Of a DNA stretch of 64,000 bases, positions 1-12,597 are shown piece after piece; the stretch's first letter is position 1, and the number at the start of each line of letters is the position of its first letter. The translations under genes and the position numbers were made by a program. The notes under the pieces were generated by a model. It made no database searches. It worked only from the letters and a program-made list of their open reading frames with translations, and was not told where the DNA came from. Origin of the DNA: Hoplostethus atlanticus (Eukaryota > Chordata > Actinopteri > Trachichthyiformes > Trachichthyidae); NCBI GenBank assembly GCA_034670405.1, contig JAXDDX010000072.1, positions 1,364,001 to 1,428,000 on the forward strand, in the 5' to 3' direction.

Positions 1-122
1 GTATACATAATTTACCATGGTACAGGCCCTATTTAAACATTGTTGATGTTGAGTAGTACAGGCCATAATTTCACTGATAGCTTTAGAATTGAGAAACTTA
101 GCACTGTGCTGCAGCCATGAAA

Positions 123-320
123 CCTTAAAGGGGAATTGTGCTATTTTTAAACCTCTGGCTCTATATGTACATATTTGCCATTTATACCCCAAAATAGGTA
201 CAAAAAGTTTTGGAATTGCCGGGGATCGCCTCAGCCGGCAGTTGTGAAACGGGCTGCTATGGCTGCAGCGTAATCCGTTGGGGCAACTGCACCCGATCAA
301 AGTACGCTAGGCATAAAGAG
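123..320. repeat. diverged partial copy of the TTAA foldback element
   Basis: This intronic stretch matches the arm of the foldback elements at 1741 and 40169 in order: a ggcctctata-like start, the ccccaaaataggt block, the aaaaagttttggaattgcc block, the gaaacgggct block and a final gatcaaagtacg block. Only one arm is present and it carries many substitutions, so it is an older solo or truncated copy. The rest of 1-809 is focad intron with nothing else recognisable apart from a short (TG)n run near 551-566. Confidence 0.65.
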
Positions 321-809
321 TAAAGTGTGACAGTGTTTGATTTAGTAAGACCTCACTTAGGCAGCCTGAGGGTGTGTTTTAAGGAGAGGACATTGTTGGA
401 CATTGAGGACATAATTGAACTAGTTCTGAAAATAAAAAAACTTAATTTACTACTTAACATCTGTCTCTTGTTGATCTGAGTATATACCACAGACCTTATA
501 TGATATTATGCTGTCGCATTTTTTTTCTCGACTTCGGGGTAGCTCTCTTTTGTGTGTGTGTGTGTGCGCCGCGCCGTGCTCTGCGCTCTGTATATTTTCC
601 TGCTTTTTTGTCCTTTGCCAATCACATGCCTGATTAACTGAAGTAGAAGTAGACGAGGCAGGTTGAGGAACAGTGGGTACACCAAAAAAGTAAATTACAA
701 GACTTCATCACAAAATTATTTCTGGAATGCGTTGAACATCACAGACAGATAAGTGACTGATCAGTGTACAAGTGCGTATGTTTCCTTTTAAATATCCCCA
801 TCTCTGCAG

Positions 810-2082
810 GTCTTGGCTTACTCTGTGGCATGCGTGGGTGTCTCGGCCTTCAGTGGAGGCCTTATTGACGCCACCGAGGCCGACAAGGTCATGAACACCC
901 TGCGCACCTTGACTGAGGAAAGCCAGCAGGTCAGCAGAATTCTATTCTTCTATTCTTCTTTTTCATTCTCTAGGCCTGTATTAGTTGATGAGACCGCTGA
1001 CTGTTTTGTCCGTCCAGACCCCAGGCTTCTCCCTGTCTCTAGGGTTGGTGGTCCATGGCCTGTTAACCTGTGGCCATGGCAAAGCAGAGGACATCCACCC
1101 TCGGCTGCTTGCCGCTTGGATCAAGATCCTGCTGGCAGAGGTACCACCACAAAATTTTCTTTACTCTTTAATGCTATACTTCCAGATCTTCTCAGCGTAA
1201 ATCACAAAGAGGGGCTGCAACAAAGAACAGTGACCCATCCCTGCTAACTGAGATGCTAAATTCTGGTGTCAGGTTTGGACACCGGTGGGGAATCTTTTCT
1301 GCACAGGAAGTGACAAATCTAGACTTAGAAGCAGTATGTAAAAGTGTTTTGACATCAATCAACTGAACCTCGGTTGACTGCTTTCCAGTCTGTGTCGAGT
1401 GGTCAGTACATAAATCAGCTTTCTGTTTCAGGGTTGTCCTACTATGCAGCGATTGGCTGCCATCAACGGCCTGGTGGCTTTGGTGGGATCTGAGAGTTAC
1501 CTCATCCAGGTGAGAGATCCACCCATCAGCCAAGTTCACGAGATTAGTTTCAAAAGTTACCTCCCATGCTGATTTTCTCGCTATGTTTGGGACAAGCAAT
1601 GTGTACTGTATACTTGGTGAATGGTTAATTACAATGGAAATGTCATTCTGATCCCTATTTTATGTTAGAAAATAATTAAAACTGCACTGCATAAGAATTC
1701 TCTTTTACAGCCTTTAAAGAGAACATGTCATAAACATGCTTTAAAGGACAATTCCGGGATTTTTAAACCTGGCCTCTATATCCACAAAATCGCCTATTAT
1801 ACCGCAAAATAGGTCCAAAAAGTTTCGGAATTGCTCCGGTAGATCGGCTCAGTCAGCAGTCGCGAAACGGGCTCAATGAACACGGCAATGTAATCCTGCG
1901 GGCATAGAGGCGCGGTCAAAGTACGTCCACTAAAGTGCTTGTTTTTGTCACTGACAGGCTCAGATTGTTATTCGTGTTCTTATCCAAGTGTCTGACAACA
2001 TTACTGAAAGGATCGCTACAGAAATAGACCTTTTTTTAACCAGAAAACTAAAGTCTAGCTCAAGGAGAAGTCCCGCTCTGTC

Positions 2083-2124
<42 letters not shown>

Positions 2125-5100
2125 TTGGAAATGTGACAAAGGTGGTCTATGAAAGCAAGAGGGTTGACTTGTTGCAAGAAGAGGATGGTGTAAACATAAA
2201 TCAGCGTTGGAGACGTGTGTTGGAGTATAGAAAGCGTAGTTTAGAGTATTTGTTTTTCCTAAAGATAAAAAACAACAACAATGGTTAGTTTTTACGCATT
2301 TCCGAACTGTGCCAACAAAATGTTGAAGACTTTGCGGAGCTTACATAGAATACCTTTATCAGGTTTCTACCGTCCTCTTCCTGCAACAAGTGAACCCTCT
2401 CGCTATAGACTACCTTTGTCCACCGTCCATTTCAGAGCGGGACTTCTCCTTGAGCTAGACTTTAGTTTTCTGGTTAAAAAAAGGTCTATTTCTGTAGCGA
2501 TCCTTTCAGTAATGTTGTCAGACACTTGGATAAGAACACGAATAACAATCTGAGCCTGTCAGTGACAAAAACAAGCACTTTTAGTGGACGTACTTTGACC
2601 GCGCCTCTATGCCCGCAGGATTACATTGCTGCCATTGAGGCCGTTTCGCGACTGCCGACTGAGCCGATCTACCGGAGCAATTCCGAAACTTTTTGGACCT
2701 ATTTTGCGGTATAATAGGCGATTTTGTGGATATAGAGGCCAGGTTTTAAAATCCCGGAATTGTCCTTTAAAGCAATACAATTCAGAATTTGGTCATTGAG
2801 TCAGAACTGCTTAGGCTCTGAGATCTGCCTCAAGATGGCGCCAAACATTCACGTGTACATTTTTCTACATTTAGTTGACAGCTCTTGCAGTGAGCACAAC
2901 AGTTGAATAAGCTTCAGCTCCTAAATCACCAATGTTACAAGCAAAAACAGTCAATGCCAAAGTTTGTAACCGCAGGATATTTCACTAATGAGTTATAATA
3001 AAGTCTTGTCACTTTATTATCACTTTAATTCGTTTTGTTGTCCTGTGTTTCAGCTGAAGAGTGAGTCGGAGCTTTCCTCCCAACAACAGAGCAGACTGAA
3101 CGAGGTTATTCGCACCATCACACAGGTACCGATTGACCTGTCGGTCCAATTTTGCTGAAACTCGAAACACATCTTGTTACTGATTGCTTTTTATTTATTT
3201 TTTTGCTTTTTTTTGTGTCTTTCTCTCTCTGTAGATCATAACATTCTCAGGAGCCATTGGTTTGCAGTCCAACAGCGCCTGTTTGGTGGGTCATTTGCAT
3301 TTGGCCCATGTGTCCACTAGTCACAGTCACACAGCAGGTAGGCACAGCAGAGTTTAGTTCGAAGCAACCATCACCAGGTTTGACGCGTCCAATTTGAAGA
3401 TAACCTAAACTAATTTCCACTATAACCCCGAGTCACAGGCTGGGTTCCATCACAGTATTTTTTTTCTGAATTATGATTACTTAGTCTTACTTAGTATTGA
3501 ATTAGAAAAGCTGAATGGAACTGCAAAATTCACTCAAAATATAGCAAAAAGGTTTTTACACATGCTCAGTTCAGTTTGATTGGATAGCAGTTCAAAAGTG
3601 GCTTTAGACATTCTGAAATGCTATCATTTCTGTCTCCCTTGGTTGTATGACCATTATTTGGTACATTATCATATGTGTTGTTTCTAACATACTTAAGTCT
3701 CCATCATGGAGACCGATACTAATCATTACTAATAATTTCTTAAAAGACTATTTCCATTTTTCTTTTTTTTAATATTCAGGAGGTCAATTTATTCCCTTCA
3801 AAGCAGCTGATGGAAAAACCTAATTCATTCATTTTTTTTGCGTCATTTCAAAAGTTTGCGTAAAATTCGACCAATGATCTGATGGAAACACAGCTACTGT
3901 TCTTCGTCCGCTTCATGCTGAGCTATATGGTGTGATGAATCTCACTCAGTTTCTCTCTCCGTGTCCTCCTATCATCCTCTCAGTTCCTCAGGACTTCAGC
4001 TACCTCTCAGAGAAGAGCGTCATCAGGCCGATGGTTGACTTCATCACAGAGGCAGGCAAAAAAGGTTTGTCGACCGTTAGATCACCTAAGCAGTTATTTA
4101 CCTATCTTGATCGTGGATCGTGGATGTGTCCGTACTGCTGGCCCATCAGTAAAGACTGAATAATTGAACCATAATTCCAATTCCAATAATGTTATCAAAC
4201 CTAGTCTTGTTGAGAGCACATCACAAAGTTAAATGTGTAAAAAAATATTTTTGTCATTTAAATGTTTATTTATATAAATTTATATTTTATATTTAATATG
4301 CTCTAATTAAATAATTAATTATTTCTAACACATCAGTTAGGACATTACATGGTATAACCTGGTTAATCCATATTTCAGACTCCCTAAACCATCAGTTTCT
4401 CCTCTCTGATCCTGGACACAGGTCTAGAGTTTGCCCATCCGGCGCTGGTTAAGACCGCACTGGCACCTCTGGCATCAGTTGGGTCAAGTTTCCAATACCC
4501 ACCCGTCAACTGGAGTGCTGTCCTGTCACCTCTGATGAGGCTTAGCCTTGGTAAGGCCATCCACATATTCATACACTTGTGCACAAAGGCTATCGGAGTC
4601 AAACCACCAATATGAAACCTTTTTTCTTTTATAGGAGAGGATATACAACATCAGTGTATAGTTCTGGCAGCATGTCAAGCTCAGTCTTCCCAGAGTGCCT
4701 CTCTCTTTCTGGGCTCATGGCTATCCCCTCCCCTTGTACACAGCCTCAGTGTAAGTTCTCCTTTTATCACATATTCAAAAACATTTGGAGACAAACCATT
4801 TCCCGTCTTGGCCACCCTGCAGACTGTGTGATTTTGGCCATTTTGGTTATGGTTTTACCGTCCCAGACACTCATTTCACCTTGGGCAGATTATTTGGTTG
4901 TGAACGATAATCAGTAGTCTTGTGTGGTTCAGGGTAACAGGGTGATGGACGAACAATTAAAGACCCCTGCGTTGAATTCTAGTTTCTTAGCCTAGAATTT
5001 AAAAACCCTAAGACATAGTTATATTAGATGCAGGACGTAGTATGTAGCCGGCATGACATAGGGCAGAGGATGTAGGACGCAAGATGTGTAGGACATAGGA

Positions 5101-8100
5101 CACAAGATGTAAGACATATGATGTTGGATATAGGACATGCTGTGGGATGCGGCATGTAGATATAAGACATATGATGTTGGATGTAGGACTCAGACTGTAA
5201 GACGTATGATGTTGGATATAGGATGCAGGATGTAAGACATGATGTAGGAGGTAGGACACAGGATGTAAGATGTATGATGTTGGATGTAGGACACAGGATG
5301 TAGGATGTAGGACACAGGATGTAAGATGTATGATGTTGGATGTAGGACACAGGATGTAGGATGTAGGACACAGGATGTAAGATGTATGATGTTGGATGAA
5401 GAACACAGGTTGTAAGATGTTGGATGTAAGACGTATGATGTTAGGATATAGGACGCAGGATGTAAGTTGTAGGACACAAGATTGTATGATGTAGGATGCA
5501 GCTGTAAGACGTATGATGTTGGATGTAGGACGCAGGATGTAAGACATGATGTAGGAGGGTAAGACAGGATGTATGATGTTGGATGTAGGATGTAGGACAC
5601 AGGATGTAAGATGTATGATGTTGGATGAAGAACACAGAGTTGTAAGATGTTGATGTAATGATGCAGGATATAAGACATATGATGTTGGATGAAGGACTCA
5701 GACTGTAGACGTATGATGTTGGATATACGGACGCAGGGATGTAAGACATGATGTAGGAGGTAGGACACAGGATGTAAGATGTATGATGTTGGATGTAGGA
5801 CACAGGATGTAGGATGTAGGGACACAGGATGTATGGATGATGGATGTAGGACACAGGATGTAGGATGTAGGACACAGGATGTAAGATGTTGATGTTGGAT
5901 GAAGAACACAGGTTTGTAAGATGTTGGATGTAAGATGGCAGGATATAAGGACATGATGTAGGATGTAGGACACAGGACGTTGTATGTAGGACTCAGACTG
6001 TAAGACTGTATTGATGTTGGATATAGGACGCAGGATGTAAGACATGATGTAGGAGGTAGGACACAGGATATTGGATGAAGAACACAGGTTGTAAGATGTT
6101 GGATGTTAGATGTAAGATGCAGGATATAAAGACATATGATGTTGGATGTAGGGATTGTAGGACACAGGACCCTAAGGGCTCAACTTCGTAATATAACAAC
6201 AGAATGGGCTACAGTCTGATCAAGGCTGATGTGAAGATTTGTACACAATCCCCCAGTCTGCAGTGGTTTTACTGACTATATTCGTCCTTCAGTATCAGAC
6301 GCGAGTCCACCTGTACGAGACACTGGGCTTGTGGATGAAGCATGTTGCAGAGGACAAGCTCCAGGTCTACGTAGAGAACCTGGGCCTGCAGCAGTTCCAG
6401 GAGGATCTTCGACCACAGCGTCTCGCTCTCTGCCAGGCCCTCCTGCAGGGCCTCGCCCAGGCCATGGCCCTTCCAAACCCCCCCAACAACTGCTGGACCA
6501 TACTCTGCTCCACCACTGAGAAGATCTTCACCCTCCTGCCCAACCACATCCAGGTGGACAAAAAAATACATCCACCAGACGTGCTCAACTGAAAAAGTGC
6601 AAAACTGATAATGGGGTATATCGAAAATTATTTGCACGTTTTCAGAGTTTGGGGTCTGAGCACATCTGTTTTTGAATATTTAGCCATTACAGTTGGTGCA
6701 GATTCAGTTTGTGCTGTTTTGTACATGTTCATCATAAAGATGGAATGCACATCGCTTCTTTGTTTTACAAATACTGTATATAGTGCACTGCTGTCAATTA
6801 TTTAATTATTTTAATTATTACTTAATTGTTCAAGCACATCAGCTAAGAACACCTTCTTTTATCCAATCGGGGGAGTACTTGCACCTTCTTGCTCCTGATT
6901 ATTGATTCATTTGTTTTAGGATAATGAAGTGGATTTGTACGTGGGAATCGCCAAATGCCTGTCTGAGTTGTCAGATACAGAGATCGACCGAATCGCGAGA
7001 GTCACAGAGGTACGTCATGACAAACACACATGCATACAAAGTACAAAAAGGTAATCAAAGGAATTATAAGTAAGGAAAGCTCATTCACTTAGATAACTAC
7101 TATAGTATACTACTGTCATTTGGTTCAAAGAACAGTTTTTGCCTGTGCCCTTTATACCAAATCCAGTCATAGTGCACTTTGGTTCTCTGCACACAATAAT
7201 ATAGATATTTTGATTAAGTTCCATCATTATACTATTAAGGTGTCTTCACACTTCTATACTCTACTAGAGTAGAGTACACACTCAAAATATATAGGCAAAT
7301 ATATAATAGACCCCTTATCACTGTAAGGAAAACGCACAACAAGCTGTGCTGAAAATGTAGAAGGTTGTCAAGGATCTCAATGTGGAGCTGCGGGTAATGA
7401 GCATGCTCATGCACTGTGCACTATTAGATGGCACTCTTTTTCCCTTCTCCCTCTTGAATAGGGTGCAAAACTCGTTGATGAAAAATTAAAAATCTCAGGT
7501 CTTATCTTTCACCAGTTGCAAACACACCCTAACCAAATTGATTTACAGTGCAAGAATTGAGACAGAACAGCACGTGTAGCTCTTTGCTCCTAAGAATGTC
7601 AAACACCACATCAGAGTTCGCAAAGATTGAGTTGAAAAAACACTCAGTTCCAGCCTTCTCTCAAACACGATGCAGACAAAGCGGGATGAGAAGTACCACC
7701 AGTCTATAGGTTGACTTGCAAATCTCATCCAATAACCGCATGCATTTTGGCGATCTGAACACCTGTGAGCTTGCATTCTTTCATCTTAGCAGCACGTCAA
7801 TTGTCAACCATGACAGCAACAACAAAGTTTTCATCGTCTCCTCTTTTATTGTATCTACTTATCACATTAGCAACTGCGTCGATCAAGTCAGCACAACAGA
7901 GTTTAGTTTATCCCAAGTCATACTTGGGAATCATACTTGGCCAAAAAGTCAAACAATTCCAAATAATTCAGGTCCAGGAAAAAGAGCAAACAGTCCCAGC
8001 AATACATCCTGTTGTCGCTCGGACTACCTGTCAGCCAAGGATAGCAATCATAGCTGCTCACTTGAAAATGGCATTGGCAGCTCTTCCTTGCTTGCACCAA

Positions 8101-11100
8101 TCCCGACAGACCTCTTTGAACAAGTTCCAGCTTTTTGTTAAAAGCCAGTCTAGAAAATTGTGATTTAATTAATCAGCCACATAATCCTCCTAATCTCTAC
8201 TGGCATTTACTGTCACAGCTGCCATCGTAACAAAACACGAACACTTGTTAACATAATTTTGTTTTGACCAGTTGCCAACTTCAACACACTTGTTCAGTAT
8301 TCTGACTAGTGGGCAAAAAAAAATTGTCAACGTCCAGGTATTTGGGAATACCCAGAAGCAGAGGGGAAACTATCCCACCCATCACATATCAAAATATGAT
8401 TGGCTAATCCACCTGTCACATCATAAATATGCCCTCATTCATTTGAATGGCAAAGGCCTTCGCCTCAGCTAGCAAAGGCCCAGCCAGGAGGCGAGTAAAC
8501 TATGGCCACAAGGAGTCTGTTATGGTAATTTTGCCTAGATACCAACCAAAAAAAAATCTGATTGGACCATTTTTTCCCTGTTCATCGATTTACCCCTTTC
8601 GTTATGAATGCAAACAGAATATATTGTCCTCACTCATGCATCAAACATTATATGTACATGTAGCTGTATATAATGGGGAGCTGCCCTGTGCTCTCCCGTT
8701 CAGGCTGAGATGGAGAAGACCTGCTTTCTCCTGGCCTATCTGACCTCCCAGGGTAGAGTTCCCCTCCTGAGCCTTAATGACATCATCGCCGCCGTGCTTC
8801 GTGGTTGGCCGAGCCGCAGAGTCGGCTGGCTCCTCCTCCAGACTTTCTACCAATGCCGCGTGGCCACCAACCCCAACACAGGTTAGACAAGGAACCAATC
8901 TCCACTAGAGCTAGGGAGGATCCATTTCCCATTGGACATGAATGCAGTGTGAACCATATCAGCATATAATTACCCATTTTGACTACTTTATTGATTGATT
9001 GATAAGCAGGCCTGCATGGAAATAATGTGCTCTTTTACACCTCATATGCCTCTTTTTGGTTTATTTATTACCCCTTTTGTTTGTATGGGCTTAACTATGT
9101 ATGTTTTTTATATTTTATTGACCCCCTCCTGGGTGAATACGCACGCTGAGATGGAGTGTTCATTGTGTCTTAGGTGTCTCCAAGCGGATGGAGTGGCTCC
9201 TAGAGCTGATGGGACACGTCCGAAACGTTGCCTATGGTGCAACCTCCGTCACGTGTGGAGACAACAAACTGGTTTGTTGGGGGAGGGAATGGTTCTCTCT
9301 AGACACGTCAGTGTGTTTTGGACATTTTTCAGCATGTAGGTGAGAGTTGAGAGTTCCCCCTGGGTAGAGCGACTCATTCCTGAGGTGGTCTGGAATGCAG
9401 CTCTAGTCTGGTTGGGTGTGTGCGCTAATGGAACGTTCATCTGCACACAGGCTTTTCACTGGAGTTGGTCATATTGAGAAGTATACAACATTTTGCAAGC
9501 ATGGAACATTTTGATTGGATTCCACAGAAGTATGCATGAACATTTAGCATTGTTATTAATAATTGTTATAATAATAATAATAATAATAATAACGTGGGTT
9601 TCAGTGGCTAGTTTTAGTGTCTAATGCTGCATCAGAGGCTTTTCCACCCTGCCAAAGAATTAAACTTGTAGGGCCATCTCAAAATTTAGGGGATGTTTCT
9701 GGCATGAAAATATGAATCTTCACTCAAAATATTAACCTCAGTCCTACAATATCATTAGCAGTGCTACCCCTCAAAAACCTTTATGTCAAACCCCACATGC
9801 AATATTGAATATATCAAGATTGGTAAGCTGGACTTCATTTCCCATGCTCTTTTGCAGGCCACAGACTTCCTCTTCCAGGTTTTTGCAGGCGCTGTGGTTT
9901 GCTGGGGCGACCACTCCATGCCCCTCCTGCTCGGCATCAGAGCCCAGTGGTTCCCGTGGCAACCCGGCTCCAAGCCTCCTGCTCTACAACACAGTCTCTA
10001 CGGCGAAGAGTCGCTCGCAGACCACGCCCTGACACTATGCCTGCTGGGGTTGTCCCACAGCCTGACACAGCTTCTGGCCAAAGAACCCTGGAGCAGCCAG
10101 TCGCAGAAGGTTTGTTTTTCTACTCACAGCAGCGTCAATCCAGCAAACCCCAAGCTATTGAAAAGTCTCTGCGTCTAATTTAATTTACCAGCAAAACTTC
10201 AAAACCCACAGATAACCACAGGGGTTCCCATTGGTCATGGAATTTCTGGAATGTCATGGAATTCAGAGAGCTGTGTTCCAGACAAGTCAGGGAATATCGG
10301 GAACTTTTGGAAAATCATGAAAAAGCCATGGAATTTTACATCGGGGCCACAGTGGGAACCCTGGATCCACTGAATTTCTGGGGACAAATGACTGACAAGA
10401 TATTATTTGGTCCATGTGATGAATTATAAGTCGTAGGTCATCAAACTATCAGCTTACACAGAACTTTGTTCCTGAATGCTCCCTGGTGTGATTTTGTTTT
10501 TTTTAGATTCCCAATAGATTTAAATTTTTGCTTGATCTTTGCTCTCCATTTAAATTAAATTTGGACCCACTTCGACTAAGGAATGGCGAGAACCACACCT
10601 TGCCATACCCAGTTGACACCCATGACTACTCCTCACCCAGCCTCACACACAGAGCTTTATGGATTCACTTTGTTAGACCTAACAAAGATAAGGACAATAT
10701 GCAATGTGTGTGTGTGTGTGTGTGTGTGTGTGTCTCAGTTCATAGACTGGCTCCTCAGTATCACAGAGGCTCCTGAAGAGAGTCTGTCGGTGACGTCCAT
10801 CAGCACAGCCAAAGGTGAGAAACACAACTGCTGTACAGTACAAATACAATACTTGCTTTTCGCCTTAATAGGTAAAACACTGATTTAGCTTTAACTATAC
10901 GTACAACCGCAAATCACAATTTTCTTATTCAGTGTAGGTATGCAGTGTAAAATAAAAAAGTTTTTAGCTTTGACTTAAAAGTGGTCAGAGTCGGGGCTTG
11001 TCTAATATCATCTGGGATGTTATTCCAGGTCTGAGTTGCATGATAACAAAAACACTGCTTCCCCGTGTTTTGTTCTAACTCTTGGGACAGCCAGCAGGCC

Positions 11101-11873
11101 AGCCCCAGATGTCCTCAGATGTCCTATATACACAAAACACACCCACCCGGAGAACGTGAAAAATAAATCTCAATGCAGTGCAATTTATTTGCAAATTCAG
11201 ACAGGTTATGACGTATACACTACAGTTCCTGGCCTTTAAGAGCAGCTGTAGTTGTTTTGGGACACCCGATGTAGGGTTAAGACTATATATAGGCTTGCTG
11301 ATGTATTGGGCTTTCATTAAATATAGTACATAGGCCAGTCAGTGTCATCTAACTCCCATTTCCTCTCTGACCACAGCTACATTCTGTCAAACCTGCAATG
11401 ACATTTGATTGATTTCATTAGTTTCAATGGAGAGATTTAGTGTGTCCACATGCTGTTTAGACCCTAAAATGTTTGGGAAAACTTAAATCTTTTAGAATTT
11501 TTTTGGCATACAAATTGTCAAATTGAGAGATACTGAATGTCAGCACAGAATACAATACGAATATATCAGTATTGGCACTTTTGGCAGTGACTTACCCATA
11601 TCGGTCAGACACTAACCTGAAGCGCTGCTACTGTCTTTCCTCTTAGAAACACATACACACATACACACACATTTATTCACAAAACCAAAGAACACACATT
11701 TTTGCCCAAAAAAAAAGGAAGACCTTTTCGTTCAGTGTAAATGGAAAATGTTCCGAGTTGCTTCACTGAGTGTGTTTGTGTCTTCTTGTCGTGGTAAAGC
11801 TGCCCTGCTGGCCCTGAAGTCCTCTGCAGAGTTCAAGAAGAAAGCCGTGTGGACGAGAGCTTACGGCTGGTAG
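810..11873 (+). CDS. focad: focadhesin, C-terminal third (15 exons; 5' part lies outside the window)
   Basis: Fifteen exons join in phase: 810-929, 1018-1140, 1432-1509, 3054-3125, 3235-3337, 3984-4064, 4422-4550, 4635-4750, 6293-6553, 6920-7009, 8704-8881, 9174-9271, 9858-10109, 10739-10814 and 11800-11873 (stop TAG 11871). Each has an AG acceptor and a GT donor where expected. Together they give 616 residues, against about 1800 for the whole vertebrate protein, so this is the C-terminal third. I recognise the family from stretches such as GLVDATE-like GLIDATEADKVMNTL, YETLGLWMKH and the terminal KKAVWTRAYGW. Focadhesin is a large, mostly helical HEAT-like protein reported at focal adhesions; it is also linked to the SKI RNA-decay complex. 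No transmembrane segment is evident here. Intron 8 (4751-6292) is expanded by a minisatellite, and intron 3 carries a foldback transposon. The neighbouring convergent gene is hacd4, as in mammals, which supports orthology. The reading frame is intact throughout. Confidence 0.93.
1741..2770. mobile_element. TTAA-flanked foldback (long inverted repeat) DNA element, copy 1
   Basis: The two ends are near-perfect reverse complements over about 350 bp: 1741-2085 pairs with roughly 2425-2770. Both ends carry TTAA, followed inward by AGGACAATTCCGGGA on the left and its complement on the right. The centre holds a short GAGAGTT tandem repeat (about 2087-2121). Open frames inside are by-products of the palindrome and match no transposase. 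The TTAA target and terminal inverted arms fit non-autonomous piggyBac- or Kolobok-type elements; which one cannot be decided from sequence alone. It sits in the focad intron between the exons ending at 1509 and starting at 3054. Confidence 0.8.
2087..2121. repeat. GAGAGTT heptamer tandem repeat
   Basis: About five consecutive copies of a 7 bp unit (gagagtt) lie at the inner end of the left arm of the foldback element. It is absent from the second copy of the element at 40169, so it expanded after the copies separated. Confidence 0.8.
5025..6175. repeat. 1.15 kb degenerate minisatellite in focad intron 8
   Basis: The whole interval is built from variants of ggatgta, ggacacaggatgta and agatgtatgatgttgg blocks, arranged in a higher-order unit of roughly 30-60 bp with many small indels. 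The plus strand is strongly purine and T rich and poor in C. Long open frames on the minus strand (rich in the YILHPTS and CVLHPTS words) are translation artefacts of the repeat and not genes. It lies between the focad exons 4635-4750 and 6293-6553. Confidence 0.92.
9568..9594. repeat. (TAA)n microsatellite
   Basis: Eight or nine consecutive TAA/ATA trinucleotides in a focad intron. Confidence 0.85.
10219..10373. mobile_element. small MITE-like element with CAGGG...CCCTG termini
   Basis: The stretch begins CAGGGGTTCCCA and ends TGGGAACCCTG, forming short terminal inverted repeats around 155 bp of AT-rich sequence with repeated catggaatttt-like words. Termini of this kind are usual for non-autonomous hAT elements in fish. 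No convincing target duplication was seen. It lies in the focad intron before the penultimate exon. Confidence 0.55.
10705..10734. repeat. (TG)n microsatellite touching a focad splice acceptor
   Basis: An uninterrupted TG run ends only a few bases before the acceptor tctcag of the penultimate focad exon (starts 10739). It takes the place of a conventional polypyrimidine tract. Confidence 0.9.
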
Positions 11874-12423
11874 CCCGGAGAAGCCGCAACATCCTGTAAC
11901 CACCTTGACTTGCAGAGAAGTTCCTCGCTTAAAGAAGAAAAAAAGAAGAAAAGGCTGGAGCTTTACCGCACACAAGCCGCATCTTTATCTGTATTTGCCT
12001 GTCGTTGTTGGAAGTGGATATGATGTTTGCTTCGTGTGTGGAGATGGCAGGGCTCACTGTGGTACCATGGGTTATCTGCATTGATGACCATGGTAGGAAT
12101 GCTTTTCTCCCATTATTATTTTGTTTTTTAGTCATAGTCATAGTCAAAAACAGCACTCTCACTTCAGACAGCTGTACCTCAGCTAGCTAGATAGTGATAT
12201 CGAGAGGAATGTGTTTTGTCAAAACCTGATATTCCCATTAAAGATACATTGAAGAAAAAATTCTAAACGAGAATTTGAATTTGTTGCTCTTAAGTATCAA
12301 GATCCAAAAAACAATGCCATATGCAACATATTAAACTAAATATGCATTTAACTAGTTGTTTGCACATATTAATTGATGATAAAGATGTCCAACTCCTTTT
12401 GAATTTTAAAATCAAACGATGAA

Positions 12424-12448
12424 AATAAAAGGCAAAACACAATTTATT
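12424..12448. terminator. convergent polyadenylation signals of focad and hacd4
   Basis: AATAAA on the plus strand at 12424-12429 lies 551 bp after the focad stop. TTTATT at 12443-12448 (AATAAA on the minus strand) lies 150 bp beyond the hacd4 stop. The two signals face each other within 25 bp, so the two transcripts probably overlap slightly. An alternative ATTAAA for focad is near 12237. The signals are seen in the sequence; their use is inferred. Confidence 0.55.
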
Positions 12449-12597
12449 TTAATATCTTGACAGCATTCTTTGGTTTTCAGAACTATTGATTCCTCTGTGT
12501 ATTCTCCCAAAATCTTAACTTTGTTTACGAGAAGATCCACGACGACTTGTCATCTGGGTCTTAAACCGTCCAAGCATTCAGTTCTTTGAGTAAAAAG

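Noticed and set aside
2281-2714. Open frames within the TTAA foldback element, also at 40612-41016
   Set aside because: The similar peptides come from the same inverted arm; no transposase motif is present.
5008-6199. Several long minus-strand open frames rich in HPTSYILHP words
   Set aside because: They are translations of the focad intron minisatellite; frames overlap one another and have no domain content.
7716-8163. Two overlapping open frames of 130-140 codons in a focad intron
   Set aside because: Serine/threonine-rich low-information peptides without an ATG context or similarity; they overlap in two frames and lie between well-supported exons.
1-11873. A focad intronic microRNA such as miR-491, known in the human gene
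   Set aside because: I saw no mature-sequence match in the introns present; the relevant intron may lie outside the window.
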